From an uncultured Oscillospiraceae bacterium (GTDB taxonomy: Bacteria > Bacillota > Clostridia > Oscillospirales > Acutalibacteraceae): a DNA stretch of 11,931 nt. Both the position numbers and the translations under genes were made by a program. Positions 6,834 through 11,931 of the stretch are shown here, piece after piece. The notes beneath the pieces are model-generated. The model saw only the letters and a program-made list of their open reading frames with translations, was not told the origin of the DNA and did no database searches. The DNA lies in NCBI GenBank assembly GCA_900552225.1, contig URYX01000040.1:1-11931 (forward strand), read 5' to 3'. How positions within the stretch are numbered: position 1 is the first letter of the stretch; each line of letters opens with the position of its first letter.

Positions 6834-8825
6834 CTCCTGCAGCCGTGCGGGCAGTGCCTGCTCACGCTCGGCAAGCCGCTCGGAGACCGCCTCCTTCAGG
6901 CGGCGCACCGCCTCCTCCAGCCCGGTATCCTTCAGATAAGCCCCGGCCATGGTCAGATGGCCCCCGCCCCCGAGGGATTCCATCACCAGCTGCACATTGA
7001 AATCTCCGTATGAGCGTGCGGAAATATTCACACCGCCGTTCTCCCGGAACAGGGCAAACGACGCCTCCACACCCTTGATGGAGAGTAGCTCGTTGGCGGC
7101 CTGCGAGGCGGCCACGCGCGTCTCGGTGCCGCTCTCCTCCGTACAGGCAATGACAGTATTTTTATAGACCTCCGCATGCGACATGATCTCCGTTTTGCGG
7201 CGGTAGAGCTCCATGCTGCCGGCAAACATCTTCTGTACGGATACCGTATCCGCACCGCGCTTGCGCAGGTAGGCGGCGGCCTCAAAGGTACGCACGCCGG
7301 CCTTCATGGAAAAGCTGCGGGTATCCAGCACCATGCCGGCCAGCAGCCCCTCCGCCTCCATCCGCGGCAGCGAGAACCCCTCCATATACTGGGCAAGCTC
7401 GGTCACCATCTCCGAAGCGGAGCTGGCATACGGCTCGTGGAAAAAGATGACGGCATTGTCGATGTGCTCAACCATCTTGCGGTGGTGGTCGATGACGGCC
7501 ACCTGCCGCGCCGCCTGATACACGGCGGGAAATTCCAGCATACGTGGATTGTGCGTATCCGTCACAATCAGCAGCGTCTTGCCGGTCATCATCGCCAGGG
7601 CGCACTCCCCGTCGATAAACAGCTCCTGCCGCCCCTCGCGGTCATACCGCTCCAGCAGCTCTCCCGCGAGCGTAGTGTCCCGGTTGACTGCCACATAGGC
7701 CGGCTTCCCGAGCTCCCGTGCCATCACCGCGGCCGCAACGGCGGAGCCGACACAGTCCAGATCGGAAAAGCAGTGTCCCATGGTGATGACCAGGTCACTG
7801 CCGAGCATCAGCTCGCGCAGAGCAGAGGCAATCACGCGGGTACGCACCTTGGTGCGGCGCTCCACGCCGCGGGAAATGCCGCCGTAAAAATCGAACCCGT
7901 TCTGTGTGCGGACGGCGGCCTGATCGCCGCCGCGTCCCAGCGCCATCTCCAGAGCCTGACGCGCCATCTGCTCCGACGTGCGGAAATCCGCTCCCTGTCC
8001 GATACCGATGGACAGCGTAATCCCCGTAACGTCCCCCACCCGTTCCGCGCGCACGCGATCCAGAATGGAGAAGCGATCCTCCAGCATCTTCTGCAGATAC
8101 CGATGCTCTACAACGACCAAAAAGCGGCCGGTATCGTACTTGCAGATCAATCCGCTGGTCTCTCCGATCCAATCCTCCAGCAGCGTCTCCACACGGCCCG
8201 CAATCTTGGCCCGTTCGCTGTCCCGCGCCGAGCCCACCAGTTCGTCCAGGTTATCTATGTAGACTGACAGCACGGCCGGACGGCTCGCCGTATACTCCTC
8301 GGCCATATGCCGCAGCTGTGTATCGTCCCAAAAATACAGCACCTGCAGCAGCGTTTCGCGCAAGGCGACCGTTTTATGCAGCACGGAGTAGCGGCGATCC
8401 CCCACCGCAGCCTCCGTCACGGCATCGGCCGACGCAAAATCCGGGACAGCCCCTCCGAACAGAGGTGCAATGCTTTCTCCGATCCGGTCTCCGCCGGACA
8501 GCACCTGCTCCCGGAACCGACGGTTATACCACAGAATCTCCCCTGACTCCGAGGCCGCCAACGCGGGAAACGGCGAGCTCTCCAGCTCCTCCTCATCCAC
8601 CTGACGGAAATGCCGCGTCAGGCGTACCAGGCAGCGGGCAAGCCGCTGCCGCCTGACGGCGTAGCGCCAGACGGTGAGTCCGGCCGCCAAAACGGCGGCC
8701 GCGGCTCCGATCCAAAAAAGAAGCCGATCCGTAAACCACAGTGCCGTCAGCGCAAACAGCGCCACCAGCCATACCGCCGTCAGGGCCACATCCCATGACC
8801 AGATTTTCTGTTTTTCCTTCTTCAT
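6828..8825 (-). CDS. gdpP: Cyclic-di-AMP phosphodiesterase GdpP (YybT family)
   Basis: This 665-residue membrane protein hydrolyses c-di-AMP to pApA and so tunes potassium, osmotic and cell-wall homeostasis. Two transmembrane segments (about residues 14-31 and 34-53) precede a PAS-like domain (about 85-170), a degenerate GGDEF domain (about 183-310; KYDTGRFL stands where GGDEF would be) and a DHH-DHHA1 phosphodiesterase module. Metal-binding motifs are GHCFSDLDCVG (350-360), VTDTH (421-425), VIDHHRK (444-450) and DTRSF (501-505). The DHHA1 end carries GGGGHLTMAG (619-628). The ATG at 8825 follows AGGGAGGGAG. The gene lies 48 nt after rnjA and 62 nt before rplI. Many Bacillota have gdpP next to rplI and dnaB; the yybS-type membrane gene often found before it is absent here, with rnjA in its place. 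Confidence 0.95.
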   Translation of the reverse strand: MKKEKQKIWSWDVALTAVWLVALFALTALWFTDRLLFWIGAAAAVLAAGLTVWRYAVRRQRLARCLVRLTRHFRQVDEEELESSPFPALAASESGEILWYNRRFREQVLSGGDRIGESIAPLFGGAVPDFASADAVTEAAVGDRRYSVLHKTVALRETLLQVLYFWDDTQLRHMAEEYTASRPAVLSVYIDNLDELVGSARDSERAKIAGRVETLLEDWIGETSGLICKYDTGRFLVVVEHRYLQKMLEDRFSILDRVRAERVGDVTGITLSIGIGQGADFRTSEQMARQALEMALGRGGDQAAVRTQNGFDFYGGISRGVERRTKVRTRVIASALRELMLGSDLVITMGHCFSDLDCVGSAVAAAVMARELGKPAYVAVNRDTTLAGELLERYDREGRQELFIDGECALAMMTGKTLLIVTDTHNPRMLEFPAVYQAARQVAVIDHHRKMVEHIDNAVIFFHEPYASSASEMVTELAQYMEGFSLPRMEAEGLLAGMVLDTRSFSMKAGVRTFEAAAYLRKRGADTVSVQKMFAGSMELYRRKTEIMSHAEVYKNTVIACTEESGTETRVAASQAANELLSIKGVEASFALFRENGGVNISARSYGDFNVQLVMESLGGGGHLTMAGAYLKDTGLEEAVRRLKEAVSERLAEREQALPARLQEL

Positions 8826-8873
8826 CGGAAGCTCCCTCCCTGTCCTCTCGGTCGGCCCGGCCTTCGGACATCA

Positions 8874-10841
8874 TCAGACATCCATGATAATCGGCAAAAT
8901 CATCGGGCTGCGCTTGGTCCGCTGGAACACCAGCCGCGACACCTCGTCACGCACTCTCGTTTTCATCATGGTCCAATCGTGGGAATGCGTATGGCAGCAC
9001 TCCTCCAGCACACGGCGCGCCGCCTCGCGCATCTCCTCAATCAGCGGCTCCGCCTCCCGCACATACACAAAGCCGCGGGACACAATATCCGGGCCGGAGA
9101 CCAGCTCTCCGATCAGCGCATCGATGGAGGCCACCACCACGATCAGTCCGTCCTCCGCCAGATGCTTCCGGTCGCGCAGCACAATGCTACCGACGTCCCC
9201 GATACCGAGGCCGTCCACCAGCACCTTGCCCGCCTGCACGGTCTCCGAAATCTCCATTTTATCCGGTGTCAGCGAGACCACATTGCCGATATCCGCAATC
9301 AGAATATGCTTGCCGTCCATACCCATCGCCTTGGCCAGACTGGCATGGCGCTGCAGATGCTTCTGCTCTCCGTGCACCGGGATAAAATAGCGGGGCTTGA
9401 CCAGTCCGTGGATAATCTTGAGCTCCTCCTGGCAGGCGTGTCCCGAGGTGTGCACATCGTACATCTTCTCGTAAACCACGTCGCAGCCGTGGAGCAGCAG
9501 CTCGTTGACGACACGGCCCACCGCCTTTTCGTTGCCGGGAATCGGCGTGGCCGAAATGATGATATAGTCGTCCGGCCCCACAACCACCTGTCGGTGATCC
9601 GAAAACGCCATCCGCGTCAGGGCGGACATCGGCTCGCCCTGGCTTCCCGTGGTGATGATGGTCAGCTTGTTCTTCGGATACTGATGAATCTGATCGATAT
9701 CGATCAGCAGCCCGTCCGGTACGTTCAGATAGCCGAGCTCCGTGGCAATATTGACGAAATTGATCATACTGCGTCCGGATACGGCCACCTTGCGCTTGTC
9801 GTGCGCCGAGGCGTTCAGAATCTGCTGAATCCGGTTCAGGTTGGAGGAGAAGGTGGCGATAATGATCCGCTTTTTCTCCGCCTTCTGGAACAGATTGGAG
9901 AAGCTCTCTCCGACCACGCGCTCGCTCGGCGTATAACCGGGGCGCTCCGCATTGGTGGAATCTGCCAGCAGCGCCAGCACGCCCTCATTGCCGAGATCTC
10001 CGAACCGTGCGAGATCGATCATCTTGCCGGTAATCGGCGTGCAGTCAATTTTAAAGTCGCCCGTGTGTACGATATAGCCGAGCGGCGTCTTGATGCCGAG
10101 CCCCACGGCATCGGGGATCGAGTGGTTGACGCCGATAAATTCGACCGACATCTGTCCGAAGCGCACGACGTCGCCGGGGGCCACCTCCCTGAGTTGCACC
10201 TTGCCGGACAGTCCGTGCTCCTTGAGCTTGGAATCCACCAAAGCCAGCGTCAGCCGCGTCCCGTAGATCGGGAGATTGACCTGCTTGAGCAGGTACGGCA
10301 GACCGCCGATATGATCCTCATGCGCATGCGTCAGCACAATACCGCGGATACGGTCCTTGTTCTTCTCCACATAGGTAAAATCCGGCAGCACGATGTCCAC
10401 GCCCAGCATATCGCTGTCCGGGAAGGCCATGCCGCAATCGATCAGCAGAGCATCCTTGTCATACTCCACCATCGTGATATTCTTGCCGATCTCGTTCAGA
10501 CCGCCCAAAAACGTGATTTTCACCGGGGTGACAGGGGAATTCTTCTTCCCCTGCCCGCGTCCGCCGCTCCGGCGCTGTACCGGACGCTTTCCGTCACGCG
10601 GCTGCCGGCGCTCGGCGGTGCCCTCCGTTTTCTGCAAAGCCGACTCCTTCTGCGAAACCGGCTCTCTGTTCTGCGCCGCCGATTTCCCCTTTTTCCCGGA
10701 CGCGGCCCCGTTTTTCGGGGTCTGAGCCGGCTGCTTGTTGTCCTGCGCTGCGGCGGGTCTCCGGCCCTGCCGTCTGCGGGGCTGCTGTGCGGGTGCCTCC
10801 CGCAGCTCTGTTGTTTCTTTTTCCTTGTCGTTTGGTTTCAA
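8874..10841 (-). CDS. rnjA: Ribonuclease J with basic N-terminal extension
   Basis: RNase J is the 5'-3' exonuclease and endonuclease of RNA decay and maturation in Bacillota, a cytosolic metallo-beta-lactamase/beta-CASP enzyme. From the proposed TTG the protein has 655 residues against about 555 in the family. The excess is a Lys/Arg/Gln/Pro/Ala-rich tail (1 to about 106) with no aromatic residue. The core begins VKITFLGGLNEIGKN; the zinc motif THAHEDH is at 171-177, HTGDFKID at 259-266, ADSTNAERPG at 293-302, SGHACQEEL at 466-474 and PVHGEQKH at 488-495. TTG at 10841 is preferred because CGGAGG lies 9 nt before it. ATG 10868 and ATG 11126 are in frame but lack good ribosome binding sites. 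No ATG lies between the TTG and the core, so the tail is probably translated. Whether it is RnjA or RnjB type is not decided here. Confidence 0.93.
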   Translation of the reverse strand: MKPNDKEKETTELREAPAQQPRRRQGRRPAAAQDNKQPAQTPKNGAASGKKGKSAAQNREPVSQKESALQKTEGTAERRQPRDGKRPVQRRSGGRGQGKKNSPVTPVKITFLGGLNEIGKNITMVEYDKDALLIDCGMAFPDSDMLGVDIVLPDFTYVEKNKDRIRGIVLTHAHEDHIGGLPYLLKQVNLPIYGTRLTLALVDSKLKEHGLSGKVQLREVAPGDVVRFGQMSVEFIGVNHSIPDAVGLGIKTPLGYIVHTGDFKIDCTPITGKMIDLARFGDLGNEGVLALLADSTNAERPGYTPSERVVGESFSNLFQKAEKKRIIIATFSSNLNRIQQILNASAHDKRKVAVSGRSMINFVNIATELGYLNVPDGLLIDIDQIHQYPKNKLTIITTGSQGEPMSALTRMAFSDHRQVVVGPDDYIIISATPIPGNEKAVGRVVNELLLHGCDVVYEKMYDVHTSGHACQEELKIIHGLVKPRYFIPVHGEQKHLQRHASLAKAMGMDGKHILIADIGNVVSLTPDKMEISETVQAGKVLVDGLGIGDVGSIVLRDRKHLAEDGLIVVVASIDALIGELVSGPDIVSRGFVYVREAEPLIEEMREAARRVLEECCHTHSHDWTMMKTRVRDEVSRLVFQRTKRSPMILPIIMDV

Positions 10842-10856
10842 TGAATGGTTCCTCCG
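10839..10856 (-). promoter_or_regulatory. Ribosome binding site and TTG start of rnjA
   Basis: The - strand reads CGGAGGAACCATTCATTG. GGAGG is 9 nt before TTG, the best initiation context near the gene, and it sets the start. A TTG start usually lowers initiation, fitting an enzyme whose level is held down. Confidence 0.7.
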
Positions 10857-10915
10857 TTTCAAAATCATGCGGAAGCAAACCCGCCGACGGATACCTCTGC
10901 ACCGTCCGGGTCCTG

Positions 10916-10922
10916 CCTCCTT
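10916..10922 (-). promoter_or_regulatory. Second strong Shine-Dalgarno sequence upstream of rnjA
   Basis: AAGGAGG directly follows the U-rich tract. The only start codon near it is GTG at 10902, 13 nt away, which opens a frame different from rnjA and running to 10594. No start codon in the rnjA frame is properly spaced from it. Confidence 0.45.
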
Positions 10923-10926
10923 ATGT

Positions 10927-10949
10927 AAAATAAAAAAAGTTTCAGACTT
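10927..10949 (-). terminator. Weak hairpin plus U tract in the rnjA leader (possible attenuator)
   Basis: AAGT-CTGAA-ACTT (10949-10937) can form a short stem running straight into TTTTTTTATTTT on the - strand (10938-10927). The stem has only 4 bp, or 6 with two G-U pairs, so efficient termination on its own is doubtful. It lies just after the larger folded element at 10951-11016. Confidence 0.35.
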
Positions 10950-10950
10950 C

Positions 10951-11016
10951 CGTGCCCTGCCGCCGGCAGGCTCTGCGTGCCGGCCTCTCGGCCAGAGCGC
11001 ACCGCGTCCGGGCACG
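10951..11016 (-). promoter_or_regulatory. Compact multi-stem RNA element before rnjA
   Basis: As RNA, CGTGCCC (11016-11010) pairs with GGGCACG (10957-10951) and encloses two hairpins. One is GCTCTG/CAGAGC (10998-10993 with 10975-10970), capped by GCC-GAGA-GGC with a GNRA-type loop. The other is TGCC/GGCA around 10958-10968, within the perfect repeat CCTGCC-GGC-GGCAGG. This gives a three-way junction of about 66 nt. Its 5' strand shares CCC (11012-11010) with a rival stem to 11045. Confidence 0.4.
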
Positions 11017-11191
11017 CATACCGCACAAAGCCGGAATCCCCGGACAAGACGGGGCCACCCGGCCGACGGCTGCAGACACCGCTGCGGCCGCTTGCGGTAT
11101 GTTTCACATGGAATGTATAAGACCAAGCCATCCGGGTACCCGCCGCTTCAAAAACGGCATATTTCCCCCCGTCCGGTTTGTCTCATCCCTT

Positions 11192-11209
11192 GCCATACAA
11201 TAGTATGGC
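11192..11209. repeat. Perfect 7-bp hairpin with 4-nt loop in the leader
   Basis: GCCATAC (11203-11209 as read on the - strand), TATT loop and GTATGGC form a perfect inverted repeat of 18 bp. It is AT-richer than its surroundings. It could be an RNA hairpin or an operator; nothing in the sequence decides. Confidence 0.5.
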
Positions 11210-11417
11210 CGCGTTCTTCGGCTTTCCGGACAAAAAGCCCTCTCGTTTCCGATCAAAAATTTTCGGCAAGCCGCGTGAATCAGCGTGCGCGGCACTCGAC
11301 CGAGGCCTACCGGCACATGGCGGGCGGAGGGGGTACAAAGCCGATTCCCGCGCGGCCCTGCCGAAAAAACGATGGATTTTCGATTGCTTTGTCTGTTCTC
11401 CGGGTCTCACCGGAGCC

Positions 11418-11428
11418 AATGTCAACCG
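11418..11428. repeat. Second copy of an 11-bp direct repeat; first copy holds the promoter -35
   Basis: AATGTCAACCG occurs at 11418-11428 and at 11541-11551. In the upstream copy its complement contains the TTGACA of the predicted promoter. The downstream copy also contains TTGACA but has no -10 at 16-18 nt. Confidence 0.6.
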
Positions 11429-11519
11429 GAAGCTGCGGCGGGAGCGGCCCCTCCGGTTGTTCATTCTGTAGGATGAATGCCTGGGATAAAAATACAAATG
11501 CCATATTACGTCATTTCTA

Positions 11520-11548
11520 AGTATATCCAAAAAACAGTCAAATGTCAA
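11520..11548 (-). promoter_or_regulatory. Sigma-A-type promoter of the rnjA operon
   Basis: On the - strand TTGACA (11548-11543) and TATACT (11525-11520) are separated by exactly 17 nt, a perfect -35 and a one-mismatch -10. Transcription would start near 11513. It lies just downstream of the terminator of the preceding gene. An 11-bp palindrome CCGTC-A-GACGG abuts the -35. Confidence 0.75.
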
Positions 11549-11559
11549 CCGTCTGACGG
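11549..11559. repeat. 11-bp palindrome abutting the promoter -35
   Basis: CCGTCTGACGG is a 5-bp inverted repeat around one central base. Its edge touches the -35 box of the rnjA promoter, an operator-like position, but it is short and GC-rich. Confidence 0.35.
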
Positions 11560-11647
11560 CGGTTTCCCGCGGCCGATTCCGTTTCTTCTCCCTCACACCT
11601 GCGAAAAAGGCCGCAAAATGCCGGATTCTGTCCTTCCTCCGCCCCGC

Positions 11648-11694
11648 AAAAAAATCAGGGATCCATGGCCCCTTGAGAGGGTCATGAATCCCTG
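11648..11694 (-). terminator. Intrinsic terminator of the gene at the right edge
   Basis: CAGGGAT (11656-11662) pairs with ATCCCTG (11688-11694), CATG with CATG and CCC with GGG, with one mismatch, one G-T pair and a 7-nt loop. On the - strand the stem is followed by seven T residues (11654-11648). It separates the edge gene from the rnjA operon. Confidence 0.85.
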
Positions 11695-11699
11695 CCTGT

Positions 11700-11718
11700 C
11701 CGGTTGATACCCAACCGG
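11700..11718. repeat. Perfect 7-bp hairpin before the terminator
   Basis: CCGGTTG (11700-11706) and CAACCGG (11712-11718) flank a 5-nt loop. It lies between the stop codon at 11749 and the terminator, with no U tract of its own, and may act as a 3' stabilising stem. Confidence 0.5.
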
Positions 11719-11748
11719 TTCTGCAAGCTGTGATGAGAATCGGGAGAT

Positions 11749-11931
11749 TTACTGCTCGGACGGAGCGGCTTTTTCCGACTTCTTGAGCATGACGTTTGCC
11801 AGGATGCCGAGGATCAGCGCGCAGGCAACGGTCCGAATGGTGACCGCGCCGAAGCGGCGCACCGCCTCCCAGGGAAAGACCCGGTCCTCCTCCCGGCCCA
11901 GCAGGCCAAACAGCCGCAGGCGCCCCGGCAC
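11749..11931 (-). CDS. Unrecognised membrane protein, C-terminal part (partial at window edge)
   Basis: The frame is open from the window edge to TAA at 11751-11749, giving at least 61 codons. The GTG at the very edge may be an internal valine, so the true start is probably outside the window. The visible protein begins with a basic, amphipathic stretch (RLRLFGLLGREEDRVFPWE). It then has one likely transmembrane helix (about residues 28-49 of the visible part, FGAVTIRTVACALILGILAN) and a short charged tail, KKSEKAAPSEQ, whose lysines suggest a cytosolic C terminus. No family was recognised. A strong terminator follows, so it belongs to a transcription unit separate from rnjA. Coding status rests on the terminator placement, the membrane segment and the open frame. 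Confidence 0.6.
   Translation of the reverse strand: MPGRLRLFGLLGREEDRVFPWEAVRRFGAVTIRTVACALILGILANVMLKKSEKAAPSEQ

Larger units (their letters stand above)
10842..11513 (-). promoter_or_regulatory. Long structured 5' leader of the rnjA operon
   Basis: From the predicted start of transcription near 11513 to the rnjA TTG are about 670 nt with no convincing protein gene. Read 5' to 3' as RNA, it holds: CAACCGGA/TCCGGTTG (11459-11423), CTCCGG/CCGGAG (11415-11398), GGCTTT/AAAGCC (within 11240-11220), GCCATAC/GTATGGC (11209-11192), a CGGGTACCCG palindrome (11133-11142), GTCCGGG/CCCGGAC (11045-11006), CGTGCCC/GGGCACG (11016-10951), then a U-rich tract and two Shine-Dalgarno sequences. No tRNA, RNase P RNA, tmRNA, SRP RNA or known riboswitch signature was recognised, including the ydaO c-di-AMP class. 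The leader boundary depends on the predicted promoter. Confidence 0.5.

Noticed and set aside
8979..10844. Long + strand open frame (621 codons) opposite rnjA
   Set aside because: Antisense shadow of RNase J, whose catalytic motifs are intact. No Shine-Dalgarno sequence and no recognisable domain.
11099..11114. parS-like chromosome partition site (GTTTCAC half)
   Set aside because: TGTTTCACATGGAATG matches the parS consensus TGTTTCACGTGAAACA at only 12 of 16 positions and loses the palindrome in one half, too degenerate to call.
10842..11126. Longer rnjA product from ATG 11126 or ATG 10868
   Set aside because: Neither ATG has a good ribosome binding site. The extra residues look like translated leader RNA, with Cys, Trp and Arg unlike the tail. 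TTG 10841 has CGGAGG at 9 nt.
10842..11513. Known riboswitch (ydaO c-di-AMP, T-box, SAM, c-di-GMP) or tmRNA/RNase P RNA in the leader
   Set aside because: The conserved core sequences of these classes were looked for by eye and not found. A covariance-model search would be decisive.
10735..11520. + strand open frame (261 codons) across the rnjA upstream region
   Set aside because: No ribosome binding site, no domain and low-complexity composition. It overlaps both the rnjA coding region and its promoter and leader.

Overview
The window is GC-rich by eye (about 60%, an estimate and not a count). It carries a spore-former's dipicolinate synthase genes next to a Bacillota-type housekeeping cluster. 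This fits a high-GC, spore-forming member of Clostridia, perhaps an Oscillospiraceae-like gut anaerobe. No transposase, phage gene, CRISPR array, tRNA or rRNA was seen, so this looks like core chromosome.

Layout. On the + strand at the left edge lie the 3' end of dpaA and all of dpaB, overlapping by 4 nt. They meet ftsH tail to tail at a hairpin (951-992) that can serve as a terminator for both strands. From 1022 to 10841 all genes are on the - strand, transcribed right to left in the order rnjA, gdpP, rplI, dnaB, tilS, hpt, ftsH. Spacing is tight: 48, 62, 16, -14, 11 and 76 nt. At two junctions the stop codon touches or overlaps the next gene's initiation signal, so this is probably one long transcription unit. 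A promoter-like extended -10 inside tilS may add transcripts for hpt and ftsH. At the right edge is the 3' end of an unrecognised membrane-protein gene, also on the - strand, closed by a strong intrinsic terminator (11648-11694).

The cluster combines RNA decay (RNase J), c-di-AMP breakdown (GdpP), a ribosomal protein (L9), the replicative helicase (DnaB), tRNA-Ile2 lysidine synthesis (TilS), purine salvage (Hpt) and membrane proteolysis (FtsH). The rplI-dnaB and tilS-hpt-ftsH blocks are classic Bacillota neighbours.

The least explained part is the roughly 900 bp between the terminator at 11648 and the rnjA start at 10841. A near-consensus sigma-A promoter (TTGACA, 17 nt, TATACT; 11520-11548) would give rnjA an untranslated leader of about 670 nt. 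That leader is rich in perfect inverted repeats, several of which compete for the same bases. It ends in a U-rich tract and two Shine-Dalgarno sequences, and rnjA itself most likely starts at TTG. No known riboswitch or RNA family was recognised, so this is the best candidate for an undescribed regulatory element. Two protein oddities also stand out: a dockerin/EF-hand-like calcium loop in the extracytoplasmic domain of FtsH, and a basic, disordered tail of about 105 residues on RNase J.
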